From Streptomyces sp. HUAS MG91 (GTDB taxonomy: Bacteria > Actinomycetota > Actinomycetes > Streptomycetales > Streptomycetaceae): a DNA stretch of 64,000 nucleotides. The stretch covers positions 3,844,001 to 3,908,000 of the forward strand of contig NZ_CP159534.1 of the NCBI RefSeq assembly GCF_040529335.1, written 5' to 3'. Positions 40,876 to 49,694 of this stretch are shown in pieces. The notes under the pieces were generated by a model. The model was not told the origin of the DNA. It saw nothing but the letters and a program-made list of their open reading frames with translations, and made no database searches. The position numbers were made by a program, and so were the translations under genes. How positions within the stretch are numbered: position 1 is the stretch's first letter; the number at the start of each line of letters is the position of its first letter.

Positions 40876-42171
40876 CTACGTGCCGGGAAGCCACTTCCCC
40901 GACAGGGCGATGGCCTTCAACTCGGCCATGGTCAGGGCCGGTTCGGAGCGATCGGCGTCCTTGTTCTGGGCGCCGGAGTTGAAGGCGGAGACCGCGACCC
41001 GCAGGCCGTCGGGGCGGATCGTGTCGGCGGTCCACATCACGATGCCGGCGCCGCCCTTGCCGTCGCCGTCGCCCTCGCGCGTGACGACCTTGGTGCCGTC
41101 GGGCCGCACCTCGGCGCCGCTGCCGAACAGCTGGTCCTCCACGTCCTTCATGTTCGGCTGCACATTGATCTGGACGAGGCTGGCGCCCTTGCCGTCGTCG
41201 ACGACCACGTACGCGTACTCGGCGTCCTGCCCGCCCTCGTCGGTCACCTTCACCCGGCCGGGCAGCAGCGCCTCCAGCTTCCTCAGGATCGAGGCCCGGT
41301 CGAGCCCCTGGGCGGGCGGCTGCGGCAGGGGCTCGTCGGGCGCGGTGCCGAGCGCCTTCATCACGGGCCGCCACTCCTTGGCCAGGGCGAGCGTCCGGAG
41401 CTGTCCGAGAGGGAGCGGCGGCCGGGGCCGGGTGACGGCGGCGTCCTTCTCGGCGGGCGCGTTCCATTCGCTGGCCGTGACGGTGTACCCCTCGGGCGTG
41501 ACGAGGAACACCGTCCACAGCTTGGTGTCGACGCGCCGGTCCGGATACTCGTAGCCGCGCATCAGCATCAGCCGCGATCCGTCGGAGAGCTTCTCGTTGC
41601 GGCACTCGTCGTACGGTACGAACTTCTTGTCCGGGCACTCCAGTTGCTCGGCCGTACTGGAGCCGCCCGGGTCGACGGCCCCGACGCTCACCCCGATCGC
41701 GGCCTTGCCGGAACCGTCGTCGTAGACCACGTGCGCGTAGGGTACGGGCCCCTCGCTCGTACCCCGCCCCTGCTGCCCGCTGACCTTCCCCTCGGGCAGC
41801 AGCCCCTGGAGGATCCCGATGATCCGGTCCTGGGAGACGGCGGGCCCGGTCCCGTGCGCCTTCTTGCTCTGCTGCTTGCTCTGCGCGGCGGACGCGCTGG
41901 GCCGGGAGGCCACCCCCTGCTCGTCGACGGCGGCCGCGTCGAAGGCTCCTCCCAGGTACGAGGCGCCGAGCCCGACGACGGCCAGCGCCGCCACGCTCCC
42001 GCTCACCGCACCGGCCCGCCGGCGCCGCAGCCGCCGGCGCCCGTTCAGCATCCCCCGCTCCACCAGCCCCGCCCCTTCGTCGGCGACGAACCGCTCCCCG
42101 GTGCGCCGCAGCGCCCCGCCGATCTCCGCCTCGAACGCGTCCGCGCCCGGGTCCCCGTCCACCTGCCCCAT
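40876..42171 (-). CDS. Membrane-anchored partner of the adjacent ECF sigma factor
   Basis: 431 residues. A cytoplasmic N terminus of about 55 residues (EAEIGGALRRTGERFVADEG) with basic RRRLRRRRAG precedes one membrane helix (AVSGSVAALAVVGLGASYLG). The outer part has two similar units: about residues 110-265 and 280-431, each beginning with a LLPEGKV/LLPGRVKV strand, then AHVVYDDGSGKAAIGVSV or AYVVVDDGKGASLVQINV, and ending in LRTLALAKEW or LKAIALSGKW. The sigma gene starts 48 bases upstream in the same direction. An anti-sigma role is inferred from topology and linkage; there is no zinc HxxxCxxC motif. Confidence 0.8.
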   Translation of the reverse strand: MGQVDGDPGADAFEAEIGGALRRTGERFVADEGAGLVERGMLNGRRRLRRRRAGAVSGSVAALAVVGLGASYLGGAFDAAAVDEQGVASRPSASAAQSKQQSKKAHGTGPAVSQDRIIGILQGLLPEGKVSGQQGRGTSEGPVPYAHVVYDDGSGKAAIGVSVGAVDPGGSSTAEQLECPDKKFVPYDECRNEKLSDGSRLMLMRGYEYPDRRVDTKLWTVFLVTPEGYTVTASEWNAPAEKDAAVTRPRPPLPLGQLRTLALAKEWRPVMKALGTAPDEPLPQPPAQGLDRASILRKLEALLPGRVKVTDEGGQDAEYAYVVVDDGKGASLVQINVQPNMKDVEDQLFGSGAEVRPDGTKVVTREGDGDGKGGAGIVMWTADTIRPDGLRVAVSAFNSGAQNKDADRSEPALTMAELKAIALSGKWLPGT

Positions 42172-42218
42172 CTCGCCACCCTCTCTGGATCAGTCTGTTG
42201 ACGACGTGAACCGCGCTC

Positions 42219-42731
42219 TCACAGCGCGGCGAACTCCCCGATGCTGCCGCCGAGTTGCTCGCGCAGCCGGGCCAGGGCGCGGCTGCTGCGGGTGCGCACG
42301 GCGCCCGAACTGAGGTGCAGCGCGTCGGCGGTCTCCTCGACCGACCGGTCCTCCCAGTACCGCAGCACGACAACGGCCCGGTCCTTCGGCGGCAGTCGGC
42401 GCAGCGCGTCGAGCAGGGTCAGCCGCAGGGACGCGTCCCCGGCCCCCGCCGCCACCCCCTCCGGAAGGTCACCGGACGGCCGCTCCCGGGACGACCGCCG
42501 CCGCTGGTGCGCGAGGAAGGTCCGCACGAGCACGGTCTGCGCATAAGCCGCAGGATTCCCGCCCCGCACCGCGGGCCGCCCCCAGACGACATACATCTTC
42601 CCGAGGGTCTCCTGCACCAGATCCTCGGCGAGATGAACGTCCCCGCTGGTCAACAGGCAAGCGGACCGGAACAACTGCCCCGCCCTGCCCTCGGCGAACT
42701 CCCGAAACGCCCCATCAACCGACCGCCTCAT
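42219..42731 (-). CDS. ECF sigma factor of the Streptomyces SigE-type family
   Basis: 170 residues. Region 2 runs from about residue 10 to 80 (LFRSACLLTSGDVHLAEDLVQ, MYVVWGRP) and region 4 from 105 to 160 (LLDALRRLPPKDRAVVVLRY, WEDRSVEETADALHLSSGAV then RTRSSRALARLREQL). It belongs to the actinobacterial SigE-family of small ECF factors (TIGR02983 type, not the SigE of cell-wall stress). Cotranscribed with the single-helix membrane protein. CAAC and CGTC-like boxes around 42775-42795 upstream may form an autoregulated promoter, but spacing is short. Confidence 0.9.
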   Translation of the reverse strand: MRRSVDGAFREFAEGRAGQLFRSACLLTSGDVHLAEDLVQETLGKMYVVWGRPAVRGGNPAAYAQTVLVRTFLAHQRRRSSRERPSGDLPEGVAAGAGDASLRLTLLDALRRLPPKDRAVVVLRYWEDRSVEETADALHLSSGAVRTRSSRALARLREQLGGSIGEFAAL

Positions 42732-42924
42732 CCGGCCCGCTCCCCCTTCGTCGCACCTACACCTGAATAGATGCGACGGGCCCGGGGAAATGTTGCGGGC
42801 ACGCTCACGGCAATCCCATCCGGAGCCGACACGGGCCCAGCGGTTCCGGCTGCGTGATCGGCGTCAACCGCGACACCGGCGGTTCAGCCTGTCCGGAGCA
42901 GAACCCGTCATCCGCCCGCGGGAC

Positions 42925-43242
42925 ATGGCTGGCATGCCGCCCGTGCCTGCTCCTGAGAACCGCATCTCCCGACCGCTGCCCCGCAACGAAAACCCGAACA
43001 GATGGATCCACGTCGCCGGCCTCGGAGCCGGGATCATCTTCGGATTCGGCTTCTGGGCCGGTCTGATCGCATCCTTCTTCACCGGCGAGACCACCTTCGC
43101 CGCAGTCACCGTCCCGGTCGTGATCACGGCTGCGGCCTGCGCGGGCTTCGTGGGCTGGCGCCGTCAGCGGGACGCCTGGAGCTGGGCGGCCCTGCTCCTG
43201 GCCCTCGCCGGAACGACACTCAGCCAGGCACTCACCTCCTAG
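42925..43242 (+). CDS. Small hypothetical membrane protein
   Basis: 105 residues if ATG 42925 is used (GCGGGAC upstream); ATG 42934 is also possible and the frame stays open further upstream. Two or three hydrophobic segments (WIHVAGLGAGIIFGFGFWAG; AAVTVPVVITAAACAGFVGW; WSWAALLLALAGTTLSQAL). G/C at third positions is high, supporting a real gene. I do not recognise the family. Ends just before the hairpin that terminates the convergent tRNA gene. Confidence 0.6.
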   Translation: MAGMPPVPAPENRISRPLPRNENPNRWIHVAGLGAGIIFGFGFWAGLIASFFTGETTFAAVTVPVVITAAACAGFVGWRRQRDAWSWAALLLALAGTTLSQALTS

Positions 43243-43262
43243 CCCCTGCCAAGAGACGAGAA

Positions 43263-43295
43263 AACCCCAGGCCGGATCAATTCCGACCTGGGGTT
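43263..43295 (-). terminator. Terminator after tRNA-Thr
   Basis: 14-bp stem with one G-T pair (43263-43276 with 43282-43295, arms AACCCCAGGCCGGA and TCCGACCTGGGGTT). On the minus strand it is followed by TTCTCG after the TTTT of the arm; also suited to end the plus-strand small membrane gene. Confidence 0.8.
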
Positions 43296-43303
43296 CCAAG
43301 CTG

Positions 43304-43377
43304 AGCCGCCTTCGGGATTCGAACCCGAGACCTACGCATTACGAGTGCGTTGCTCTGGCCATCTGAGCTAAGGCGGC
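43304..43377 (-). tRNA. tRNA-Thr (anticodon CGT)
   Basis: 74 bases, minus strand. Acceptor stem GCCGCCT/AGGCGGC, D-arm GCTCAGATGGCCAGAGC, anticodon stem-loop ACGCA-CTCGTAA-TGCGT with anticodon CGT (reads ACG), and a T-arm TCGGG-TTCGAAT-CCCGA. Discriminator base T; the CCA end is not encoded, as is usual in Streptomyces. A terminator hairpin follows. It marks the junction between the two conserved chromosome blocks of this window. Confidence 0.96.
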
Positions 43378-43482
43378 GCCGCCGCTGCGCACCGGAGTGC
43401 GTCGGCAACGTCGTCAATCCTACACGCTCCTGGGGGGTGCTCCGCCCACCCTTTATGACCAGGGACGATCACAACGCACCCG

Positions 43483-45060
43483 CTATGAGCAGCGCTTTCC
43501 GTTCGTGGGCGGGGTGCCGGTCAGGAGGTAGGTGTCGATCGCCCCGTCGATGCAGGTGCTGCCGCGGCCGTACGCCGTGTGGCCGTCGCCCTCGTAGGTC
43601 AGCAGGCGGCCGGAGGAGAGCTGGGAGGCGAGGGACTTGGCCCAGCCGTAGGGGGTGGCCGGGTCGCGGGTGGTGCCGACCACGACGATGGGGGCGGCGC
43701 CGGCGGCGGTGATGCGGTGGGCCTCGCCGGTCGCCCGCACGGGCCAGCTCGCGCAGTTCAGGGAGGCCCAGGCGAGGCCGGGGCCGAAGACCGGGGAGGC
43801 CTTCTCGAAGTCGGGGAGGGCCTTCTCGACCTCCTGGGCGGAGGTGAAGGCGGGGGGCTGGTCGAGGCAGTTCACGGCGGCGTTGGCGAACATCAGGTTG
43901 GCGTAGGAGCCGTCGGGGTCGCGCTCGTAGTAACTGTCCGACAGGGCCAGCAGGCCCGCACCGTCCTTCTTCTTCAGCGCTTCGGTCAGCGCGTCGCGCA
44001 GCTGCGGCCAGGCCGCCTCGTCGTACATCGCCGCGATCACGCCGGTGGTGCCGAGCGCCTCGCCCAGCTTGCGGCCGTCCGCGTCGCCGGTGGCCAGCGG
44101 GGTGCGGTCGAGGGCGCTGAAGAACGACTTCAGGCGCTGCCCTGCCTGCTCCGGCGTGCCCGTGCCGAGCGGGCAGTCGGCGCGCGCGACGCAGTCCTTG
44201 GCGAAGGAGGTGAAGGCGGTCTCGAAACCGGCGGTCTGCTCCAGGTTCAGCTCGCGGGCCGGCAGCGACGGGTCCATCGCGCCGTCCAGGACGAGCCGGC
44301 CCACCCGCTCCGGGTACAGGCCCGCGTACGTCGCGCCGAGGAAGGTCCCGTACGAGGCGCCGACGTAGGTCAGTTTCTCGTCGCCGAGCGCCGCCCGCGC
44401 GAGGTCCATGTCGCGGGCCGCCTCGACGGTGGAGACGTGCGGCAGGACGCGCCGCGAGGTCGCGTCGTGCGTCTCGCAGCCGGACGCGAACTTCTGGTAG
44501 GCGGCGCTCAGTTCGGTCTGCTCGCGCGCGTCGTCCGGGGTCATGTCGGTCTGCGTGTACGCGTCCATCTGCTTGCCGTTCAGGCAGGTGACGGGCTCGC
44601 TGCGGGCCACGCCGCGCGGGTCGACGGCGACCATGTCGTAGCGCGCCCGGACCCCGGCGGGGTAGCCGATGCCCGCGTACGCCTGGAGGTAACCGATCGC
44701 CGAGCCGCCGGGGCCGCCCGGGTTGACCAGGAGCGAGCCGAGGCGCTTGCCGGGGCCGGTGGCCTTCTTTCGGGAGACGGCGAGGTCGATGTCGCCCGCG
44801 GACGGCTTGTCGTAGTCGAGCGGCGCCTTGAGGGTGGCGCACTGGAAGCCGGGGACTCCGCACGCGCGCCACTTGAGCGTCTGGTGGTAGTACGAGGCCA
44901 GTTCGGACGGGGTCGCGCCGGGCAGCGCCGCCAGGGAGGCGTCGGCGGTGCTCGAACTCCCTGGGGAGCAGGCCGCGATGCCGGTCAGCAGGAGAGCCGA
45001 GGCAGCGAGCAGCGCGGCCTTGCGGCGGGGCGAGGTCGGGGAGGGGCGCCTGGAGTACAT
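43483..45060 (-). CDS. Secreted alpha/beta-hydrolase, tripeptidyl aminopeptidase-like (SlpD/SlpE type)
   Basis: 525 residues. Signal peptide with lipobox ending at Cys31 (LLLTGIAACSPG). The hydrolase fold shows LLVNPGGPGGSAIGYL (oxyanion region), YDMVAVDPRGVARSEPVTC, and the nucleophile elbow YVGASYGTFLG with Ser236; the Asp is probably in TTRDPATPYGWA and the His in YEGDGHTAYGRGS. The C-terminal TAP-C domain (Cys-rich) is present. Relatives SlpD and SlpE of S. lividans are mycelium-bound proteases that release N-terminal tripeptides and are needed on minimal medium. Own transcription unit; it follows holB after 54 bases. Confidence 0.92.
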   Translation of the reverse strand: MYSRRPSPTSPRRKAALLAASALLLTGIAACSPGSSSTADASLAALPGATPSELASYYHQTLKWRACGVPGFQCATLKAPLDYDKPSAGDIDLAVSRKKATGPGKRLGSLLVNPGGPGGSAIGYLQAYAGIGYPAGVRARYDMVAVDPRGVARSEPVTCLNGKQMDAYTQTDMTPDDAREQTELSAAYQKFASGCETHDATSRRVLPHVSTVEAARDMDLARAALGDEKLTYVGASYGTFLGATYAGLYPERVGRLVLDGAMDPSLPARELNLEQTAGFETAFTSFAKDCVARADCPLGTGTPEQAGQRLKSFFSALDRTPLATGDADGRKLGEALGTTGVIAAMYDEAAWPQLRDALTEALKKKDGAGLLALSDSYYERDPDGSYANLMFANAAVNCLDQPPAFTSAQEVEKALPDFEKASPVFGPGLAWASLNCASWPVRATGEAHRITAAGAAPIVVVGTTRDPATPYGWAKSLASQLSSGRLLTYEGDGHTAYGRGSTCIDGAIDTYLLTGTPPTNGKRCS

Positions 45061-45114
45061 CGGGCGAGCGTAACGCTCCGCAGGGGGTACGTGACTCTAC
45101 GTCGCCCCGATGAT

Positions 45115-46320
45115 CTAGCCCGCTCGCAACGCCACCGTCATCGCCTCCACCGCGAGCAGCGGCGCGACATTGCGGTCCAGGGCCACGCGGCACGCCCCGA
45201 TCGCCTCGATCCGGCGCAGCGTCGACTCGGGCGAACTGGAGCGGGCGACCCGCTCCAGTGTGTCCTGGATCTCGATGTTGGCCAGCGCCACCGCCGAGCC
45301 GAGCTGCATCGCGAGCACGTCCCGGTAGACACCGGTGAGGTCGGTGAGGGCGAGGTCGAGGCTGTCGCGCTGCGATCTGGTGCGGCGGCGCTTCTGCTTG
45401 TCCTCCAGGTCCTTCATCACGCCGGCCGTGCCGCGCGGCATCCGCCCGCCGCTCTGCGCGCCGAGCGCGGCCTTCAGCTCCTCGGTCTCCTTGGTGTCGA
45501 CCTCCTCGGCGAGCTGCTTGGAGTCCTCGGCCGCCGCGTCCACCAGCTCCTGCGCCGCCTTGAGGCAGCCGCCGATGTCCTCGACGCGCAGCGGGATCTT
45601 CAGCACGGCGGCTCTGCGCTCCCGCGCGCGCGGGTCGGTGGCCAGGCGGCGGGCCCGGTCGATGTGGCCCTGGGTGGCGCGGGCGACGGACGCGGCGACG
45701 GACGGCTCGATCCCGTCCCGCCGTACGAGCATGTCGGCGACGGCGTCGACGCCCGGGGTGGACAGGGTGAGCAGGCGGCAGCGGGACCGGATGGTCGGCA
45801 GCACGTCCTCGACGGAGGGCGCGCACAGCAGCCAGACCGTGCGGGGGGCGGGCTCCTCCACGGCCTTGAGCACGGCGTTCGCCGATTTCTCGTTCAGCCG
45901 CTCGGCGTCCTCGACGAGGATCACCTGCCAGCGGCCGCCGGCCGGGGCGGTGTACGACTTGCGGACGGTGTCGCGCATGTCGGCGACGAGGATCTGCGCG
46001 CCGTCGGCGGCGATCGTCGACACGTCCGCGTGCGTGCCGAGCAGGGCGGTGTGGCAGCCGTCGCAGAACCCGCAGCCCGGGGCGCCGCCGAGCGCCCGGT
46101 CCGGGGACACGCACTGCAGGGCGGCGGCGAACGCGCGGGCCGCGGTGACCCGGCCCGCGCCGGGCGGCCCGGTGAACAGCCAGGCGTGCGTCATCTTCGA
46201 CGCGGGGGGCGGCGGGGTGTCCGCGGCGGCCGCCGTCACCAGGGCGTCCGCGTCCCGCGCGGCCGCGTCCAGCGACGCGATGACGCGCTCCTGACCGACC
46301 AGGTCGTCCCATACGGCCAT
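45115..46320 (-). CDS. holB: DNA polymerase III delta' subunit
   Basis: 401 residues. Clamp-loader subunit that, with delta and tau/gamma, opens the beta clamp. The AAA+ fold has the degenerate P-loop GPPGAGRVTAA (Arg instead of Lys), as expected for delta', which does not hydrolyse ATP. A zinc module is formed by cysteines in CVSPDRALGGAPGCGFCDGC. Then VSTIAADGAQILVADMRDTV and the sensor region PAPRTVWLLCAPSVEDVLPT followed by IRSRC (SRC motif). Lies between the tmk fusion gene and the peptidase gene, all on the minus strand. Confidence 0.95.
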   Translation of the reverse strand: MAVWDDLVGQERVIASLDAAARDADALVTAAAADTPPPPASKMTHAWLFTGPPGAGRVTAARAFAAALQCVSPDRALGGAPGCGFCDGCHTALLGTHADVSTIAADGAQILVADMRDTVRKSYTAPAGGRWQVILVEDAERLNEKSANAVLKAVEEPAPRTVWLLCAPSVEDVLPTIRSRCRLLTLSTPGVDAVADMLVRRDGIEPSVAASVARATQGHIDRARRLATDPRARERRAAVLKIPLRVEDIGGCLKAAQELVDAAAEDSKQLAEEVDTKETEELKAALGAQSGGRMPRGTAGVMKDLEDKQKRRRTRSQRDSLDLALTDLTGVYRDVLAMQLGSAVALANIEIQDTLERVARSSSPESTLRRIEAIGACRVALDRNVAPLLAVEAMTVALRAG

Positions 46321-46424
46321 GGGGATACCGCCCTTCCTCCAGCTTCAGCCCCATTGTGCCGGGCGCCACTGACAGCCCGGGCATCCCGGACGCCCCGGGC
46401 ATCCCCGACACCCGGGGCGGGCGC

Positions 46425-49400
46425 CTACCGCCTGCGGCCGCCCCGGCCGCCCCGCTCGTCCTCGTCGTCCCGCCCGCCGAGCAGTTCGTCGGCCAGCGAC
46501 GGCAGGTCGTCGAGCGGGGTCTCCTCGGCCCAGTCGGGGCGGGGGCGGCGGCGCGGCCGGCCCTCCTCGTCGATCTGCGGCAGCTCGGCCGTGCGCTCCG
46601 CGGAGCTCTCCGGCGCGGGCCGCTCGTCACGGAAGTAGCCCGCGGGCACCCGGCTGCCCGAGTCCGCGGACGGGTCCGGCACCTGCGGCAGCACGGCCGT
46701 CTCGTCGGAGGCCCCGGCGGGCCGCGGCGGCTGCGGCAGCACCGCGGTCTCCTCGGCGTCCGACGGCGCGGAGTCCTCCGGCACCCGCGGCAGCACCGCC
46801 GTCTCGTCGGAGGGGGCCAGGTCCTCGGGCCGCACCATCGGCGTCGGCTGGGTCACCTCGTTGTCCGGGGTGTCCTGCGCGGCCGGGGCCGGCCTGGTCT
46901 CCTCGACCTTGCGGAACTGCACCGTCCGCCCGGTCTCCGCCGCCGCGGCACTGGCCTGTGCGGCGAGCCGCCGTGCCTCCTCGGCGCGCAGCAGCGCCGC
47001 CTCGGCCTTGCGCTGCTTCTCCAGGCGCCGCTCCTCGGCCTCGGCGCGCAGCCGCGCCTCCTCCTCGGCCTGCCGCTGGCGGCGCTCCTCCTCCGCCTTG
47101 CGGGCCGCTTCCTCGGCGAGCAGCCTGACGCGCTCCTCCTCGGCCTTGCGGCGGGACTCCTCGGCGCGCTTGCGGGCCTCCTCGGCCTGGCGCTCGGCCT
47201 CGATGCGCTGCGCCTCCTCCAGCTCGCGGCGCTTGCGCTCCTCCTCCTCGGCGCGCAGCTTGGCGAGCTGTTCCTGCCGCTCGCGTTCGACGCGCTCCTC
47301 CTCGGCCTTGCGGGCGGCCTCCTCCTCGGCCTTGCGGCGCGCTTCCTCTTCTGCGGCCTTGCGGGCCTCCTCGCGGGCCTGGATCTCGGCCTCGGAGAGC
47401 GGGAGCAGCGTGTCGAGCCGGTGCCGGATGACGGTGGTGACCGCCTCCGGCTCCTGCCCGGCGTCGACGACGAGGTAGCGGCCGGGGTCACCGGCGGCCA
47501 GGGTGAGGAAACCGGAGCGCACGCGCGCGTGGAACTCCACCGGCTCCGACTCCAGCCGGTCGGGCGCCTCGGTGAACCGCTCGCGGGCGGCCTCCGGGTC
47601 GACGTCGAGCAGCACGGTCAGATGCGGTACGAGACCGCTGGTGGCCCACCGGTTGATCCGGGCGACCTCGACCGGCGACAGGTCGCGGCCCGCGCCCTGG
47701 TAGGCGACGGACGAGTCGATGTACCGGTCGGAGATGACGATGGCGCCGCGCTCCAGGGCGGGGCGGACGACGGTGTCGACGTGCTCGGCGCGGTCGGCGG
47801 CGTAGAGCAGCGCCTCCGCGCGGTGGGACAGGCCCGCCGACGAGACGTCGAGCAGGATCGAGCGGAGCCGCTTGCCGACCGGGGTGGCTCCCGGCTCGCG
47901 CGTGACGACGACCTCGTGGCCCTTGTCGCGGATCCACTCGGCGAGCGCCTCGGCCTGGGTGGACTTGCCGGCGCCGTCGCCGCCCTCCAGGGCGATGAAG
48001 AAGCCGGTGGTGGCGGGCGCCTGCGCCGGGTCGTGCCCGCCGAGCAGCGCGTCGCGCAGGTCGTGGCGGAGCGGTACGCCGCTGCGGTCGTCGGCCTTGG
48101 CGAGGACCAGGGCGGCGACGGGCAGCAGCAGCGCGCCGACCAGCATCAGGGTGAACGCGGCGCCGCCGTGCGCGAAGACGAACTTGCCGTTCTCCAGGCG
48201 GTGCGGGCCGATCAGCGCGGCGAGGAGCGGCGCGAGCAGGGCGCCGAGTGCGAGGGAGACCCGTACGACGGCCTGGAGGTGCTCGGTGGTGCGGGCCCTG
48301 CGGTACTCCTCGGACTCCTGGTCGAGGAGGGTGTGCCCGGTGTTGGCGGCGATGCCCGCGGTGACGCCGGAGAGCGCGAGGATGAGGATCACGCTGGTGA
48401 CGTCGGGCACGAGCCCGGCGGCGAGCAGGCCGATGCCGGTGAGCGCGATGGCGAGGGCCAGCAGGCGGCGGCGCGAGAGCGACGGCAGCACGGACGGCGC
48501 GGACCTGATGCCGACGACGGTGCCGCCGGTGAGCGCGAGCACGAGCAGCCCGAAGGTCACCGGGCCGCCGTCCAGGTCCTTGGCCTGGAGCACGGACACG
48601 GCGACGGCGGCCGAGACGGCCCCGGCGACGGCGGCGCAGGCGAGGACGAGCAGCGGAATCGCGCCGGTGCGTCCCTTGTCCGCGGTGCCCTCACCGGTCT
48701 TCGGCCGGCGCAGGCCCTCCAGCGGCGACCGCGGGCGCGGGGTCTGCGTGTCGGGCAGTTCGAGGAAGAAGACGACGGACAGCGAGGCGGCGAAGAGCCC
48801 GGCGGCCACGTACGACGAGAGCGCGGCCTGGTGCAGGTCGAACCAGTCGACGCCCGCGCCGATCAGGTTCTGCACGAGGGAGACGACCAGCAGGACCGCG
48901 GCCGCCAGCGGTACGGCGACGAACGTGGTCCGCAGCGACAGGCGCCGCAGGGCGTCCATGTGGTCCGGCAGCGGGCGCACGGCGGCGCCCTCGGGCGGCG
49001 GGGCGGGCAGCAGCGCGGGCGCCGCGCTCTCCTTGGCGACGGTCCAGAACCGCTCGGCGACCCCGACGACGAAGGCCGTCACGAGGATCAGCGCCAGGGC
49101 GTTGTCCGGCGTCCAGTCGATCCACAGGGGCGCGACGATCAGCAGCGCGGCCCGCAGTCCGTCGGCGCCGACCATGGTCCAGCGCCGGTCGAGCGGGCCG
49201 CCGGGGGTGGTCAGCGAGGTCAGCGGACCGAGCAGGACGGCCCCGAAGAGCAGGGTGGACAGGACGCGCGCCCCGAACACCGCGGTGACGGCGAGGGCGA
49301 CCCCGCGGTATCCACCGCCGAACGATCCCTCGGAAATGGCCGCCTGAAGCGTGAGCACCACGAGCACAAGCAGCCCGAGCACATCACCGACCCCGCCGAC

Positions 49401-49532
49401 GAGCTGCGCCGACCACAGTCGTTTCAACTGGGGCACACGCAGGAGCGCGCGCACGGCGCGCTCTCGGGAGTCCGCTACCAGGGCGTCGTCTGGGGCCGTG
49501 TGGGGGGCCGTTGGCTGCTCGGCACGGGTCAT
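46425..49532 (-). CDS. tmk: Thymidylate kinase fused to an N-terminal MFS-like membrane domain and a coiled-coil tail
   Basis: 1035 residues. Residues 35-480 are an MFS-type membrane region (about 12 helices, e.g. [20 protein letters not shown]). Residues 511-710 are a complete dTMP kinase: P-loop [29 protein letters not shown], the DRY-like [13 protein letters not shown], and the lid. It phosphorylates dTMP to dTDP. Residues 713-862 form a long charged coiled coil ([12 protein letters not shown] type), and 905-990 carry four ETAVLPQ-like repeats in a disordered acidic tail. This fusion is conserved in Streptomyces. It is followed by holB in the same direction after a 104-base gap. Confidence 0.93.
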   Translation of the reverse strand: MTRAEQPTAPHTAPDDALVADSRERAVRALLRVPQLKRLWSAQLVGGVGDVLGLLVLVVLTLQAAISEGSFGGGYRGVALAVTAVFGARVLSTLLFGAVLLGPLTSLTTPGGPLDRRWTMVGADGLRAALLIVAPLWIDWTPDNALALILVTAFVVGVAERFWTVAKESAAPALLPAPPPEGAAVRPLPDHMDALRRLSLRTTFVAVPLAAAVLLVVSLVQNLIGAGVDWFDLHQAALSSYVAAGLFAASLSVVFFLELPDTQTPRPRSPLEGLRRPKTGEGTADKGRTGAIPLLVLACAAVAGAVSAAVAVSVLQAKDLDGGPVTFGLLVLALTGGTVVGIRSAPSVLPSLSRRRLLALAIALTGIGLLAAGLVPDVTSVILILALSGVTAGIAANTGHTLLDQESEEYRRARTTEHLQAVVRVSLALGALLAPLLAALIGPHRLENGKFVFAHGGAAFTLMLVGALLLPVAALVLAKADDRSGVPLRHDLRDALLGGHDPAQAPATTGFFIALEGGDGAGKSTQAEALAEWIRDKGHEVVVTREPGATPVGKRLRSILLDVSSAGLSHRAEALLYAADRAEHVDTVVRPALERGAIVISDRYIDSSVAYQGAGRDLSPVEVARINRWATSGLVPHLTVLLDVDPEAARERFTEAPDRLESEPVEFHARVRSGFLTLAAGDPGRYLVVDAGQEPEAVTTVIRHRLDTLLPLSEAEIQAREEARKAAEEEARRKAEEEAARKAEEERVERERQEQLAKLRAEEEERKRRELEEAQRIEAERQAEEARKRAEESRRKAEEERVRLLAEEAARKAEEERRQRQAEEEARLRAEAEERRLEKQRKAEAALLRAEEARRLAAQASAAAAETGRTVQFRKVEETRPAPAAQDTPDNEVTQPTPMVRPEDLAPSDETAVLPRVPEDSAPSDAEETAVLPQPPRPAGASDETAVLPQVPDPSADSGSRVPAGYFRDERPAPESSAERTAELPQIDEEGRPRRRPRPDWAEETPLDDLPSLADELLGGRDDEDERGGRGGRRR

Positions 49533-49585
49533 TCGTCCAGCCTATCGGGACCGGCCGACACTCCGTGGGCCCGGTCCGAACAAAT

Positions 49586-49617
49586 GGACGCCCCCGGTAC
49601 AACTTCCGGGGGCGTCC
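49586..49617 (-). terminator. Terminator after topA
   Basis: Perfect 12-bp stem GGACGCCCCCGG / CCGGGGGCGTCC (49586-49597 with 49606-49617), loop of eight bases; on the minus strand ATTTGTTC follows. 78 bases after the topA stop. Confidence 0.85.
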
Positions 49618-49694
49618 GTGTGTCTACGTACCAAGGCCTTTTCGGCAAACCGTGCCCTACCAGGCAAACCGGCCCGCCGATCGCGGCGCGCGCT

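Noticed and set aside
42775-42795. CAAC and CGTC boxes as an ECF promoter for the sigma gene
   Set aside because: The gap is only 13 bases, shorter than the usual 16-17, so it was not listed as a feature.
42790-42924. Upstream in-frame extension of the small membrane protein
   Set aside because: The extra residues are Arg-rich and low complexity, and they overlap the sigma-gene promoter region.
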